Of a DNA stretch of 64,000 bases, positions 34,341 to 42,489 are shown one piece after another. Within the stretch, counting starts at the first letter, position 1. Every line of letters starts with the position of its first letter. The position numbers and the translations under genes are program-made. The DNA is taken from positions 1 to 64,000 of the forward strand of contig CAIRXW010000030.1 in assembly GCA_903882665.1 (NCBI GenBank). Reading direction: 5' to 3'. The notes below the pieces were generated by a model. The model had not been told where the DNA came from. It worked only from the letters and a program-made list of their open reading frames with translations, and ran no database searches. Source of the DNA: an uncultured Chlorobiaceae bacterium (GTDB lineage Bacteria > Bacteroidota > Chlorobiia > Chlorobiales > Chlorobiaceae).

Positions 34341-37340
34341 ATGACAACAGAAAACCAGACCGAGCAAGGCCTGATCAAAAAACTGCAAGATCTCAAATAC
34401 AGCTACCGCCCCGACATTCGTGACCGGGACGCACTCGAAAAAAACTTCCGAGAAAAGTTCGAAGATCTCAATCGGGTACAGTTGACCGACGCCGAGTTTG
34501 CCCGGCTGCTCGATCAAATCGTCACCCCCGACGTCTTCGCCGCCTCTCGTCATCTGCGCCAGCGCAACAGCTTCGATCGCGACGACGGCACGCCCCTCTT
34601 CTACACCCTGGTCAACATCAGGGAGTGGTGCAAAAACAGCTTCGAGGTCGTTAACCAGCTCCGCATCAACACCAACAACAGCCATCACCGCTACGACGTC
34701 TTGCTCCTCATCAACGGCGTGCCGGTGGTTCAGATCGAGCTGAAAACCCTCGCCATCAGCCCGCGCCGCGCCATGCAGCAGATCGTCGAGTACAAAAACG
34801 ACCCTGGCAATGGCTACACCAAAACCCTGCTCTGCTTTTTGCAGCTTTTCATTGTCAGCAACCGCACCGACACCTGGTACTTCGCCAACAACAACAGTCG
34901 CCACTTCAGCTTCAACGCCGACGAGCGTTTTCTGCCGCTCTACCAGTTCGCCGGAGAAGACAATAAAAAAATCACCCATCTCGACAGCTTCGCCGAAAAA
35001 TTCCTCGCAAAATGCACCCTTGGTGAAATGATCAGCCGCTACATGGTACTCGTTGCCAGCGAGCAAAAGCTGATGATGATGCGCCCTTACCAGATCTATG
35101 CTGTCAAAGCCATTGTGGAGTGCATTCACCAGAACTCCGGCAACGGCTACATCTGGCACACCACCGGCAGCGGCAAAACCCTCACCTCCTTCAAGGCCTC
35201 AACCCTGCTCAAGGACAACCCGGATATCGACAAATGCCTCTTCGTCGTCGACCGCAAAGACCTCGACCGGCAGACGCGGGAGGAGTTCAACCGCTTTCAG
35301 GAAAACTGCGTCGAAGAGAACACCAACACCGAAACCCTGGTGCAGCGGCTGCTCTCTGACGACTATGCCAATAAAGTCATCGTTACCACCATCCAGAAGC
35401 TCGGCCTTGCCCTCGATGGCAGCAACAAACGCAACTACAAGGAGCGGCTCGAACCGCTCCGCAAAAAGCGCATGGTCTTCATCTTTGACGAATGCCACCG
35501 CTCCCAGTTTGGCGAAAACCACAAAGCCATCAAAGAGTTTTTCCCCAATGCCCAGCTCTTCGGCTTCACCGGTACACCAATTTTCCCGGAAAACGCCACC
35601 TATCAGCAGATTGAAGGGCAGCAAGCCACCTGGAAAACCACGGAAGAGATCTTCCAGCAGCAACTGCACGCCTACACCATTACGCACGCCATCGAAGACC
35701 GCAACGTCCTGCGCTTTCATATCGATTATTACAAGCCCGAAGGCAAAAACACGCCCAAGCCGGGTGAAACCCTGGCCAAAAAAGCCATCGTCGAAGCCAT
35801 ACTCCAAAAACACCAGACCGCCACCTACGGACGCAAGTTCAACGCCCTTCTGGCCACCGCCTCCATCAATGACGCCATAGCCTATCATGACCTCTTCAAC
35901 ACCATGCAGGCAGAGAGAGAAGCCAAAGATGGTAACTTCCAGCCACTGAACATCGCCTGCGTTTTTTCCCCGCCCGCACAGGCTATTGCCGGTGATGCCG
36001 GGAATCGAAACGAAAAGAATGTGGCCGACATCCGCCAGCTTCAGGAAGATCTGCCTCAGGAAAAGGCCGACAACGAGCAAGCCCCCGACGAAAAAAAGGC
36101 CGCCCTCAAAGCCATCATTGCCGATTACAATATCCGTTACGGTACCAACCACCGTATTGACGAATTCGACCTCTACTATCAGGACATTCAAAAGCGCATC
36201 AAAGATCAGCAATACCCCAATCAGGACTTGCCGCACGCGCAGAAAATCGATATCGTCATCGTGGTCGACATGCTGCTCACCGGTTTCGACTCCAAATTCC
36301 TCAACACCCTCTACGTCGACAAAAACCTCAAATACCACGGGCTCATTCAGGCCTTCTCACGCACCAACCGCGTCTTGAACGGCACCAAACCCTACGGCAA
36401 CATTCTCGACTTTCGCCAGCAGAAGACGGCGGTTGACGCTGCCATTACCCTCTTTTCCGGCGAAAAAACCGACCGTGCCAAAGAGATCTGGCTGGTTGAC
36501 AAGGCGCCGGTTGTCATCGCCAAGCTTGAAACCGCCGTGAAAAAACTGGATGAATTCATGCACTCCCAGGGGCTCGAAAGCGCCCCGCAAGAGGTGGCGA
36601 ACCTCAAGGGCGACGCCGCACGCGGCCAGTTCATCAACCTCTTCAAGGAGGTACAGCGCCTCAAAACCCAGCTCGACCAATACACCGACCTGACGCCTGA
36701 AAATGCCGCCAGCATAAGCCGGGTCATCCCACAAGAGCAATTGCAAGCCTTCCGTGGCGTCTATCTCGAAACCGCCCAGCGCCTGAAAGAAAAACAGAAA
36801 AAAGGCCGCGAGGCCCCCGAAATAGAGCAACTCGATTTTGAATTTGTGCTCTTTGCCTCCGCCATGATTGATTACGACTACGTCATGGCCCTTCTTACAA
36901 GCTTCTCGCAGCAACTGCCCGGCAAACAGAAGATGACCCGCACCGAGCTCATCGGCCTCATCGACTCCGAGGCCAACCTTCTTGAGGTGCGCGAAGATAT
37001 CGCCGACTATATCGGCACTCTCAAGTCAGGCGAAGGGTTGAAAGAGAGCGACATCCGTCAGGGTTACGAAACCTTCAAAGCCGAAAAGAGCGCTCAACAA
37101 CTGGCTGACATTGCCGGCAAACACGGGCTCGAAACATCCGCGCTCCAAGCCTTTGTGGACGCCATCATGCAGCGCATGATCTTCGACGGCGAACACCTGA
37201 CCGATCTGCTCGCCCCGCTCGGCCTCAACTGGAAACAGAGAAGACAAAAAGAGCTTGCCCTGATGGAAGAGCTGATTCTCGTGCTGCACAAACTCGCGCA
37301 AGGACGCGAAATTTCCGGGCTGGAGGCGTATGAGCAATAA
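34341..37340 (+). CDS. hsdR: Type I restriction enzyme, R (endonuclease/translocase) subunit
   Basis: A 999-aa HsdR subunit. The N-terminal PD-(D/E)xK nuclease has Asp119 (HRYDVLLLING) and the Glu133-x-Lys135 pair (VVQIELKT). The SF2 translocase follows: Walker A in WHTTGSGKTLTSF near 275, DECHRSQ (DEAD-box variant) near 385, FGFTGTP motif III, and VDMLLTGFDSKFLNTLYVDK with QAFSRTNR for motifs V and VI. It cuts unmodified DNA after ATP-driven translocation as part of an R2M2S complex. Codon use is GC-richer than the following hsdS middle, which suggests mosaic origin of the island. It overlaps hsdS by 11 bases. Confidence 0.95.
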   Translation: MTTENQTEQGLIKKLQDLKYSYRPDIRDRDALEKNFREKFEDLNRVQLTDAEFARLLDQIVTPDVFAASRHLRQRNSFDRDDGTPLFYTLVNIREWCKNSFEVVNQLRINTNNSHHRYDVLLLINGVPVVQIELKTLAISPRRAMQQIVEYKNDPGNGYTKTLLCFLQLFIVSNRTDTWYFANNNSRHFSFNADERFLPLYQFAGEDNKKITHLDSFAEKFLAKCTLGEMISRYMVLVASEQKLMMMRPYQIYAVKAIVECIHQNSGNGYIWHTTGSGKTLTSFKASTLLKDNPDIDKCLFVVDRKDLDRQTREEFNRFQENCVEENTNTETLVQRLLSDDYANKVIVTTIQKLGLALDGSNKRNYKERLEPLRKKRMVFIFDECHRSQFGENHKAIKEFFPNAQLFGFTGTPIFPENATYQQIEGQQATWKTTEEIFQQQLHAYTITHAIEDRNVLRFHIDYYKPEGKNTPKPGETLAKKAIVEAILQKHQTATYGRKFNALLATASINDAIAYHDLFNTMQAEREAKDGNFQPLNIACVFSPPAQAIAGDAGNRNEKNVADIRQLQEDLPQEKADNEQAPDEKKAALKAIIADYNIRYGTNHRIDEFDLYYQDIQKRIKDQQYPNQDLPHAQKIDIVIVVDMLLTGFDSKFLNTLYVDKNLKYHGLIQAFSRTNRVLNGTKPYGNILDFRQQKTAVDAAITLFSGEKTDRAKEIWLVDKAPVVIAKLETAVKKLDEFMHSQGLESAPQEVANLKGDAARGQFINLFKEVQRLKTQLDQYTDLTPENAASISRVIPQEQLQAFRGVYLETAQRLKEKQKKGREAPEIEQLDFEFVLFASAMIDYDYVMALLTSFSQQLPGKQKMTRTELIGLIDSEANLLEVREDIADYIGTLKSGEGLKESDIRQGYETFKAEKSAQQLADIAGKHGLETSALQAFVDAIMQRMIFDGEHLTDLLAPLGLNWKQRRQKELALMEELILVLHKLAQGREISGLEAYEQ

Positions 37341-38715
37341 GAAAACCACCCCGTCCCTGCGGGGCACCCCTCCAAAGGAGGGGAATCATTCCCCTTCTCC
37401 GAAGGGGTGGCAGGCGAAGCCTGACGGGGTAGTTCCCAGGCTGAGGTTTCCTGAATTTCGGGATGATTGGGTAGTTGCAAAACTGTGTGAGCTTGGTAAG
37501 CTATGTGGCGGTGGAACGCCAGATAAATCTGTAGCTGAATATTGGCAGGGGGATATACCTTGGATTTCAAGTTCAGATATATACGAAGACGATATCTATA
37601 CCATTTCAGTCACCAGATTTATCAACGAGAAATCAATATCGGAATCTGCAACCAAAATAGTTCCAAAGGGAAGTGTTTTATTTGTTTCAAGGGTTGGGAC
37701 TGGGAAATTAGCCATAAATGATATAGATGTATGTACAAGCCAAGATTTCATGAACTTCATACCTAAAAAGGTTTCCAACTATTTCTTAGGGTATTTTTTT
37801 ATTGCAAATAAATCAGCTCTGGTATCTTTAGGTCAAGGCACATCAATCAAAGGATTTTCTAAGGGTGACTTAGAGAAGTTTGAAGTAATTTTCCCCGGCG
37901 ATCTTGAGCAACAAAAAATCGCCGACTGCCTTTCATCCATCGACGACCTGATCACCGCCCAAACCCAAAAGCTCAACACGCTCAAGACCCACAAAAAAGG
38001 TCTCATGCAGCAGCTCTTCCCCGCAGAAGGCGAAACCCTCCCCAAGCTGCGCTTTCCCGAATTCCATGATGCGGGGGAGTGGGAAGAAAATTTACTTGAT
38101 TCAAAGGTAATCAAAGTTGGCAGTGGCATCACACCCAGAGGAGGGGATAAAAATTACAAGAATAATGGACGGCCATTCGTTCGCAGCCAAAACGTTGGCT
38201 GGGGAGTGTTACTTCTTGATGATGTTGCATATATTGACGAGCAAACACATGCAACGTTCCCCTCCACAGAAATTGAAAATGGGGATGTTCTCCTGAATAT
38301 CACCGGAGCCTCTATTGGCCGAAGCACGGTAGCGGACTACAGAATCAAGGGCGGAAATGTCAATCAACATGTTTGCATCATTCGACTGAAAACCGCAGAG
38401 TTAACCCCTCAATTTTTAAATCAGTATTTACTCTCTCAGTACGGCCAAAAACAAATTGACAGTTTTCAAGCAGGCGGGAACAGGCAAGGGCTCAATTTTG
38501 CCCAAGTTCGATCTTTTGTCATACCACATCCATATCGAGAAGAACAGATAAAGGTCGCGCAATTTCTTTCATCCATTGACGACCTGATCGCCTCACAAAC
38601 CCAAAAGCTCGCCACGCTCAAAACCCATAAAAAAGCGCTGATGCAGCAGCTCTTCCAGGCAGATGGCAATAACCACCCCGCCCCTTCGGGGCACCCCTCC
38701 AGAGGAGGGCAATGA
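37330..38715 (+). CDS. hsdS: Type I restriction enzyme, S (specificity) subunit
   Basis: A 461-aa HsdS with two target-recognition domains, one at about 37-190 and one at about 240-400. Each is introduced by PRLRFPEF or PKLRFPEF and followed by a conserved helix (CLSSIDDLITAQTQKL and FLSSIDDLIASQTQKL). The DNA sequence specificity is set by the two domains and cannot be read here. The first 35 residues are translated from palindromic repeat copy 1 and the last 14 (NNHPAPSGHPSRGGQ region) from copy 2. Natural HsdS would start near VPRLRFPEF, so the repeats have been recruited as terminal extensions. Confidence 0.92.
   Translation: MSNKKTTPSLRGTPPKEGNHSPSPKGWQAKPDGVVPRLRFPEFRDDWVVAKLCELGKLCGGGTPDKSVAEYWQGDIPWISSSDIYEDDIYTISVTRFINEKSISESATKIVPKGSVLFVSRVGTGKLAINDIDVCTSQDFMNFIPKKVSNYFLGYFFIANKSALVSLGQGTSIKGFSKGDLEKFEVIFPGDLEQQKIADCLSSIDDLITAQTQKLNTLKTHKKGLMQQLFPAEGETLPKLRFPEFHDAGEWEENLLDSKVIKVGSGITPRGGDKNYKNNGRPFVRSQNVGWGVLLLDDVAYIDEQTHATFPSTEIENGDVLLNITGASIGRSTVADYRIKGGNVNQHVCIIRLKTAELTPQFLNQYLLSQYGQKQIDSFQAGGNRQGLNFAQVRSFVIPHPYREEQIKVAQFLSSIDDLIASQTQKLATLKTHKKALMQQLFQADGNNHPAPSGHPSRGGQ
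37344..37434. repeat. Palindromic repeat, copy 1 (inside hsdS 5' end)
   Basis: A 91-base imperfect palindrome. It begins AACCACCCCG and ends GACGGGGTAGTT. Its inner arms are GGGCACCCCTCC...GGAGGGGAATCATTCCCC and GGGGTGGCAGGCGAAGCCTGACGGGG. The central spacer is shorter than in copies 2 and 3. It lies at the hsdR-hsdS junction, entirely inside the hsdS reading frame, and keeps that frame open. Confidence 0.85.
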
Positions 38716-38783
38716 AGAAGGATTGGCGGGGAAGAAAATTCCCCTCCTCTGGAGGGGTGGCAGGCGAAGCCTGACGGGGTGGT
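38671..38783. repeat. Palindromic repeat, copy 2 (hsdS 3' end, left of DUF559 gene)
   Basis: A 113-base copy with the ends AACCACCCCGCCCC and GACGGGGTGGT, and with the inner arms CACCCCTCCAGAGGAGGG and CCCCTCCTCTGGAGGGGTG. It overlaps the last codons of hsdS and the spacer before the DUF559 nuclease gene. By eye it is about four-fifths identical to copy 3, including the AGAAAATTC stretch in the middle. Confidence 0.88.
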
Positions 38784-38821
38784 CACAAATGCAAGCAAGA
38801 AACACCTGAAATAGCAATACC

Positions 38822-39259
38822 ATGCGTAACACAAAGCAATACATGTCGCTGCCCTATAATCCAGCGCTAAAAGAACGGGCAAAAGCATTACGTCGAGCAG
38901 GTAATCTATCTGAAGTGTTATTGTGGAATGAACTTAAAAACAAACAATTTTCAGGTGTTGATTTTGATCGTCAAAAAATCATAGGCAATTTCATTGTTGA
39001 TTTTTACTGTGCCGAAAAGCAGATTGTTATTGAAATTGATGGAGGCAGTCATAATGATAAAGTTGAATATGATACAGCGCGTGATGCTTTTCTTGAAGGA
39101 CTTGATTTGACCATTATTCATTTTCTTGACAGTGATATAAAGACAAATTTATCAGGAGTAATGGAATATTTACATGCTCATCCAGCATTTGCAGTCGCAA
39201 CCACCCCGCCCCTTCGGGGTACCCCTCCGGAGGAGGGGAATCAAGAAGAGGATCCGTGA
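38822..39259 (+). CDS. DUF559 (Vsr/PD-(D/E)xK-like) endonuclease
   Basis: A 145-aa single-domain nuclease of the DUF559 family, related to very-short-patch repair endonucleases. The fold is marked by NPALKERAKALRRAGNLSE with Glu31, VDFDRQKIIGNFIVDFYC with Asp60, and IVIEIDGGSH with Glu71 and Asp73 in the position of E-x-K/E-x-D. The last 19 residues (TTPPLRGTPPEEGN and on) come from repeat copy 3. The gene is framed by copies 2 and 3 of the palindromic repeat and interrupts the hsdS-hsdM order. It is AT-richer than hsdR and hsdM. Its target is unknown; it may be part of a repeat-mobilised cassette. Confidence 0.85.
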   Translation: MRNTKQYMSLPYNPALKERAKALRRAGNLSEVLLWNELKNKQFSGVDFDRQKIIGNFIVDFYCAEKQIVIEIDGGSHNDKVEYDTARDAFLEGLDLTIIHFLDSDIKTNLSGVMEYLHAHPAFAVATTPPLRGTPPEEGNQEEDP

Positions 39260-39312
39260 GAGAAAATTCACTTCCCCAGGAGGGGTGGCAGGCGAAGCCT
39301 GACGGGGTGGTT
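39199..39312. repeat. Palindromic repeat, copy 3 (right of DUF559 gene)
   Basis: A 114-base copy with ends AACCACCCCGCCCC and GACGGGGTGGTT, in the same orientation as copy 2. It starts inside the DUF559 reading frame, supplies that gene's last 19 codons and stop, and runs into the spacer before the next small gene. The arms CACCCC/ACCCCTCC and GGAGGGGTGGCAGGCG match copies 1 and 2. Confidence 0.88.
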
Positions 39313-39398
39313 ATCATGCCAGGTAAGCAACGTATCAGAAGCAAAAGAATCATGATCAGTAGTCAACAACTTGCAATTAACCTGTAGAGCAAACGACC

Positions 39399-39626
39399 AT
39401 GTCAATTAACGACCTCTTGCCCTCTGTAGCTGCCTTGTCACACGTTGATAAATTCAGGTTAGTACAGATTGTGCTCGAACTATTAGCAACGGAAGAGGGT
39501 CTTTCAGCCCGGCAAACACCTGCACCTGCCGAGACCTTTAACCCGCTCAGTTATTATGGAGTAGCTCATCAATCCCGACAAAGTATTGATGAGTATATCG
39601 CGAGCAGCCGGGAAGGATGGAACTGA
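39399..39626 (+). CDS. Small hypothetical protein in restriction island, possible antitoxin-like
   Basis: A 75-aa protein (MSINDLLPSVAALSHVDKFR, then LVQIVLELLATEEG). The first half is predicted helical and resembles the N-terminus of small proteins encoded beside toxins, with a D-K-x-x-L-V-Q element. The C-terminal half holds FNPLSYYGVAHQSRQSIDEYIAS. I recognise no catalytic motif. It overlaps the next small gene by one base (TGATG), so both are translationally coupled, and hsdM follows directly. This suggests a regulatory or protective role for the RM system, but that is inference. Confidence 0.55.
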   Translation: MSINDLLPSVAALSHVDKFRLVQIVLELLATEEGLSARQTPAPAETFNPLSYYGVAHQSRQSIDEYIASSREGWN

Positions 39627-39865
39627 TGTTGATTGACCACAAAACAACCATGGAGAGAAAACCTGTGAACGCAAAAGATATTTCAACGGCTAAAGACCCT
39701 GCCATGCGTGCTTCAATGGCCGCCATGAAACGAGCCGCCGCATTAGCCCGTGAAACCGCTATTCAGACGAATACCAATATCGTAATTGTGGAAAATGGAA
39801 AAGTGGTGCGGATTTCAGCCGAAGAGCTGCGCCGCCAAGCATCCGAGGAAGCAAAAAAATCATGA
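39626..39865 (+). CDS. Small hypothetical protein upstream of hsdM
   Basis: A 79-aa protein that starts at 39626, nine bases after an AAGGA site; an ATG at 39617 is less likely. The core is MRASMAAMKRAAALARETAI followed by NTNIVIVENGKVVRISAEEL. The helix plus a short beta hairpin with an N-G-K-x-V turn is common in small proteins encoded next to toxin or RM genes, but no function is established. It overlaps hsdM by 4 bases (ATGA), so hsdM translation probably depends on it. Confidence 0.6.
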   Translation: MLIDHKTTMERKPVNAKDISTAKDPAMRASMAAMKRAAALARETAIQTNTNIVIVENGKVVRISAEELRRQASEEAKKS

Positions 39866-41508
39866 CCGAACAAAACCAGAAACAAATGGGCACTACCCTT
39901 TGGGGCATTGCCGACCAACTGCGCGGAGCCATGAACGCCGACGACTTCCGCGACTACATGCTCTCCTTCCTCTTCCTGCGCTACCTCTCCGACAACTACG
40001 AAGCCGCCGCCAAAAAAGAGCTTGGCACGGACTTCCCGGACCAGCAAAAGCAGCCCGGCACCACGCCGCTGCAACTCTGGTACAACAACAATCCCGGTGA
40101 TAGCGCTGAATTTGAAAAGCAGATGCGCCTCAAGGTGCACTATGTCATCCAGCCGCAATACCTCTGGGGCAGCATTGCCGAAATGGCCCGCACGCAGGAC
40201 GGGGAGTTACTGCATACCCTGCAAAAAGCCTTTGATTACATTGAGAACGAATCCTTTGCCAGCACCTTTCAGGGCCTCTTCTCGGAAATCAACCTCAGCT
40301 CCGAAAAGCTCGGCAAAGGCTACCCGGAGCGCAACGCCAAACTCTGTACCATCATCACCAAAATTGCCGAAGGGCTGGCAGGCTTTTCAACCGACAGCGA
40401 CACCCTTGGCGACGCCTACGAATACCTGATCGGCCAGTTTGCCGCCGGTTCCGGCAAGAAAGCGGGCGAGTTCTACACTCCGCAGCAGATCTCCAGCATT
40501 CTCTCTGCCATTGTCACCCTCGACAGTCAGGAACCATCCAGTGGCAAGAAAAAATATCTGATCAGTGTGCTCGATTTTGCCTGCGGTTCCGGCTCGCTGC
40601 TGCTCAATGTGCGCAAGAAAATGGGGCAGTATGGCATTGGAAAAATCTACGGGCAAGAGTCCAACATCACCACCTACAACCTCGCACGCATGAACATGCT
40701 GCTGCACGGGGTGAAAGATTCCGAATTTGAAATTTTCCACGGCGACACCCTCCTCAACGACTGGGAGATGCTGCGCGAAGCCAACCCCGCGAAAAAGAAA
40801 CTGTTTGATGCGGTGGTGGCCAATCCACCCTTCAGCTACCGCTGGGAACTCACCGACGCCATGGGCGACGACGTTCGCTTCAAAAACTACGGCCTCGCCC
40901 CCAAATCCGCCGCCGACTTCGCCTTTCTCCTCCACGGATTCCAATATCTCGCCAAAGAAGGCACCATGGCCATCATCCTGCCTCACGGCGTCCTCTTCCG
41001 AGGCGGCGTAGAAGAGCGCATCCGCACAAAACTTCTCAAAGACGGCCACATCGACACCGTCATCGGCCTGCCCGCCAACCTCTTTTTCTCCACCGGGATT
41101 CCGGTCTGCATTCTGGTACTCAAAAAATGCAAGAAGCCCGACGACGTGCTCTTCATCAACGCCAGCGAACACTTCGAAAAAGGCAAGCGCCAGAACCGCC
41201 TCCGGCAGGATGATATCGATAAAATTGTTGAGACCTATCAATACCGCACCGAAGAAGAGCGCTACTCCCGCCGGGTCTCAATGGATGAAATAGAATCCAA
41301 CGGCTACAACCTCAACATCTCCCGCTACATCAGCACCGCCACTGCAGAAGAAGAAATCGACCTCACGGCACTGCACGCAGATTTACTAAACCTCGAAGAA
41401 CGAATGGTAAACGCCACCAACAAACACAATGAGTTTCTCAAAGAGCTTGGGTTGAATCTGTTACCGGTTGGCAATCAAAGAACAGATACTGTTGGCCATA
41501 ACTGTTAA
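39862..41508 (+). CDS. hsdM: Type I restriction-modification enzyme, M (methyltransferase) subunit
   Basis: A 548-aa N6-adenine methyltransferase. An N-terminal helical HsdM domain (LWGIADQLRGAMNADDFRDY) is followed by the SAM-binding core with GEFYTPQQIS, VLDFACGSGSLLL (motif I) and VVANPPFSY (motif IV, NPPF). It works with HsdS to protect host DNA and is required for restriction by HsdR. It is the last gene of the island; an order with hsdM last and after hsdR and hsdS is uncommon. The 5' end is coupled to the preceding 79-aa gene by ATGA. Confidence 0.95.
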   Translation: MTEQNQKQMGTTLWGIADQLRGAMNADDFRDYMLSFLFLRYLSDNYEAAAKKELGTDFPDQQKQPGTTPLQLWYNNNPGDSAEFEKQMRLKVHYVIQPQYLWGSIAEMARTQDGELLHTLQKAFDYIENESFASTFQGLFSEINLSSEKLGKGYPERNAKLCTIITKIAEGLAGFSTDSDTLGDAYEYLIGQFAAGSGKKAGEFYTPQQISSILSAIVTLDSQEPSSGKKKYLISVLDFACGSGSLLLNVRKKMGQYGIGKIYGQESNITTYNLARMNMLLHGVKDSEFEIFHGDTLLNDWEMLREANPAKKKLFDAVVANPPFSYRWELTDAMGDDVRFKNYGLAPKSAADFAFLLHGFQYLAKEGTMAIILPHGVLFRGGVEERIRTKLLKDGHIDTVIGLPANLFFSTGIPVCILVLKKCKKPDDVLFINASEHFEKGKRQNRLRQDDIDKIVETYQYRTEEERYSRRVSMDEIESNGYNLNISRYISTATAEEEIDLTALHADLLNLEERMVNATNKHNEFLKELGLNLLPVGNQRTDTVGHNC

Positions 41509-42489
41509 TGCACCGGCGCAAAAATAGACTCCAGGCAAAGCGCAACCCGGCACCCGGCAATTCAGCAATCAGCATGTTTAGTCATGCTTTTTGTAATGCC
41601 ATGCATTATAAGTGAAAATAAATCGTGTTATAAGCTTGTTAATTTTGCGACGCACTTGTTTTACGCCATAAAGCCACTTATATTAACATGTATCTGTGTA
41701 CAAGAGTTTTGATGTAGAATGCTCTATGGTTGGCAGCTATTATGACTGTATCCCGATCGAGATGCTCCGAAGTCCCCTCCGCAAAAGAATAAAAAGAGGC
41801 CTATTGACTATTTACTAAATGGCTTGTGTGATCGGAAAACAAGAACAAGCCAATTTCGGAAATTAGCAATCACCCAGGGTTAGCGTAAAAAAAACCATAG
41901 ATCGTGGTTTGAAGGTGCGAACCAAATCAAACTCCAGAGCGATGAGGGCACCGTTAAAAAAGCTAACCATGTACAGCAAAGTTAAAGAACTTTCGCGAGT
42001 AACGTGGAGGTCGGATATTGAATGCTGTTGATGAACCCATCAACAGGCGGGTTATTGTGGATTTTACGAATAAGGCCATACCATTGCAACGAGGTCAGAA
42101 CAGTGATCAGATATTTGGCGTCCCCACCAAATATCGTTTGTAATGATAAGTATTTTGCAACATGAAAACCGGAAACATCATGACTAACTCTAAAAGATGT
42201 TCTTGTGTTGTTTTTATTGGCGGGACAACCAATGACTTCTGATTATTACGTGTTCAACGAAAAGTCAATCGGTAATCCTTACCGAAACAAGCCGCTATTT
42301 GGCTGACTATTTGTTTACTGTATGCTCTTTTTCTTACCGAACCAATTCTTGTTGAGCGCTTATGGTATGCATCAGGTATGCCTGTTTTTCAGGATGTACC
42401 ATAAATCCACGTAACTTCAAATTATGTGCCTGACATTTTGATATAGCCAATAACTTATTTCAATTCAATTAATTAAACAGGAGAAAGAC
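41509..42489. other. Long intergenic region without recognisable genes
   Basis: About 980 AT-rich bases between hsdM and the 629-aa protein gene. No frame over 60 codons is present. GATATTTGG at 42110-42118 and CCAAATATC at 42127-42135 form a 9-bp dyad. A 38-codon stretch near 42015-42135 (DEPINRRVIVDFTNKAIP) could be a gene remnant, unidentified. The region may be the decayed edge of the restriction island plus the promoter of the gene at 42490. Confidence 0.4.

Noticed and set aside
35199-36338. Long open frame (379 codons) antisense to hsdR
   Set aside because: Its composition (Val, Gly, Phe, Glu-rich) is typical for the complement of GC-rich coding sequence, and hsdR is intact on the other strand.
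37900-38660. Repeated segments inside hsdS as a recent duplication
   Set aside because: The two similar helices and PRLRFPEF/PKLRFPEF blocks are the normal two-fold conserved regions of HsdS proteins.
37344-39312. The three palindromic copies as a CRISPR array
   Set aside because: Only three copies, irregularly spaced by about 0.4-1.3 kb, with coding sequence between them. They are interspersed palindromes.
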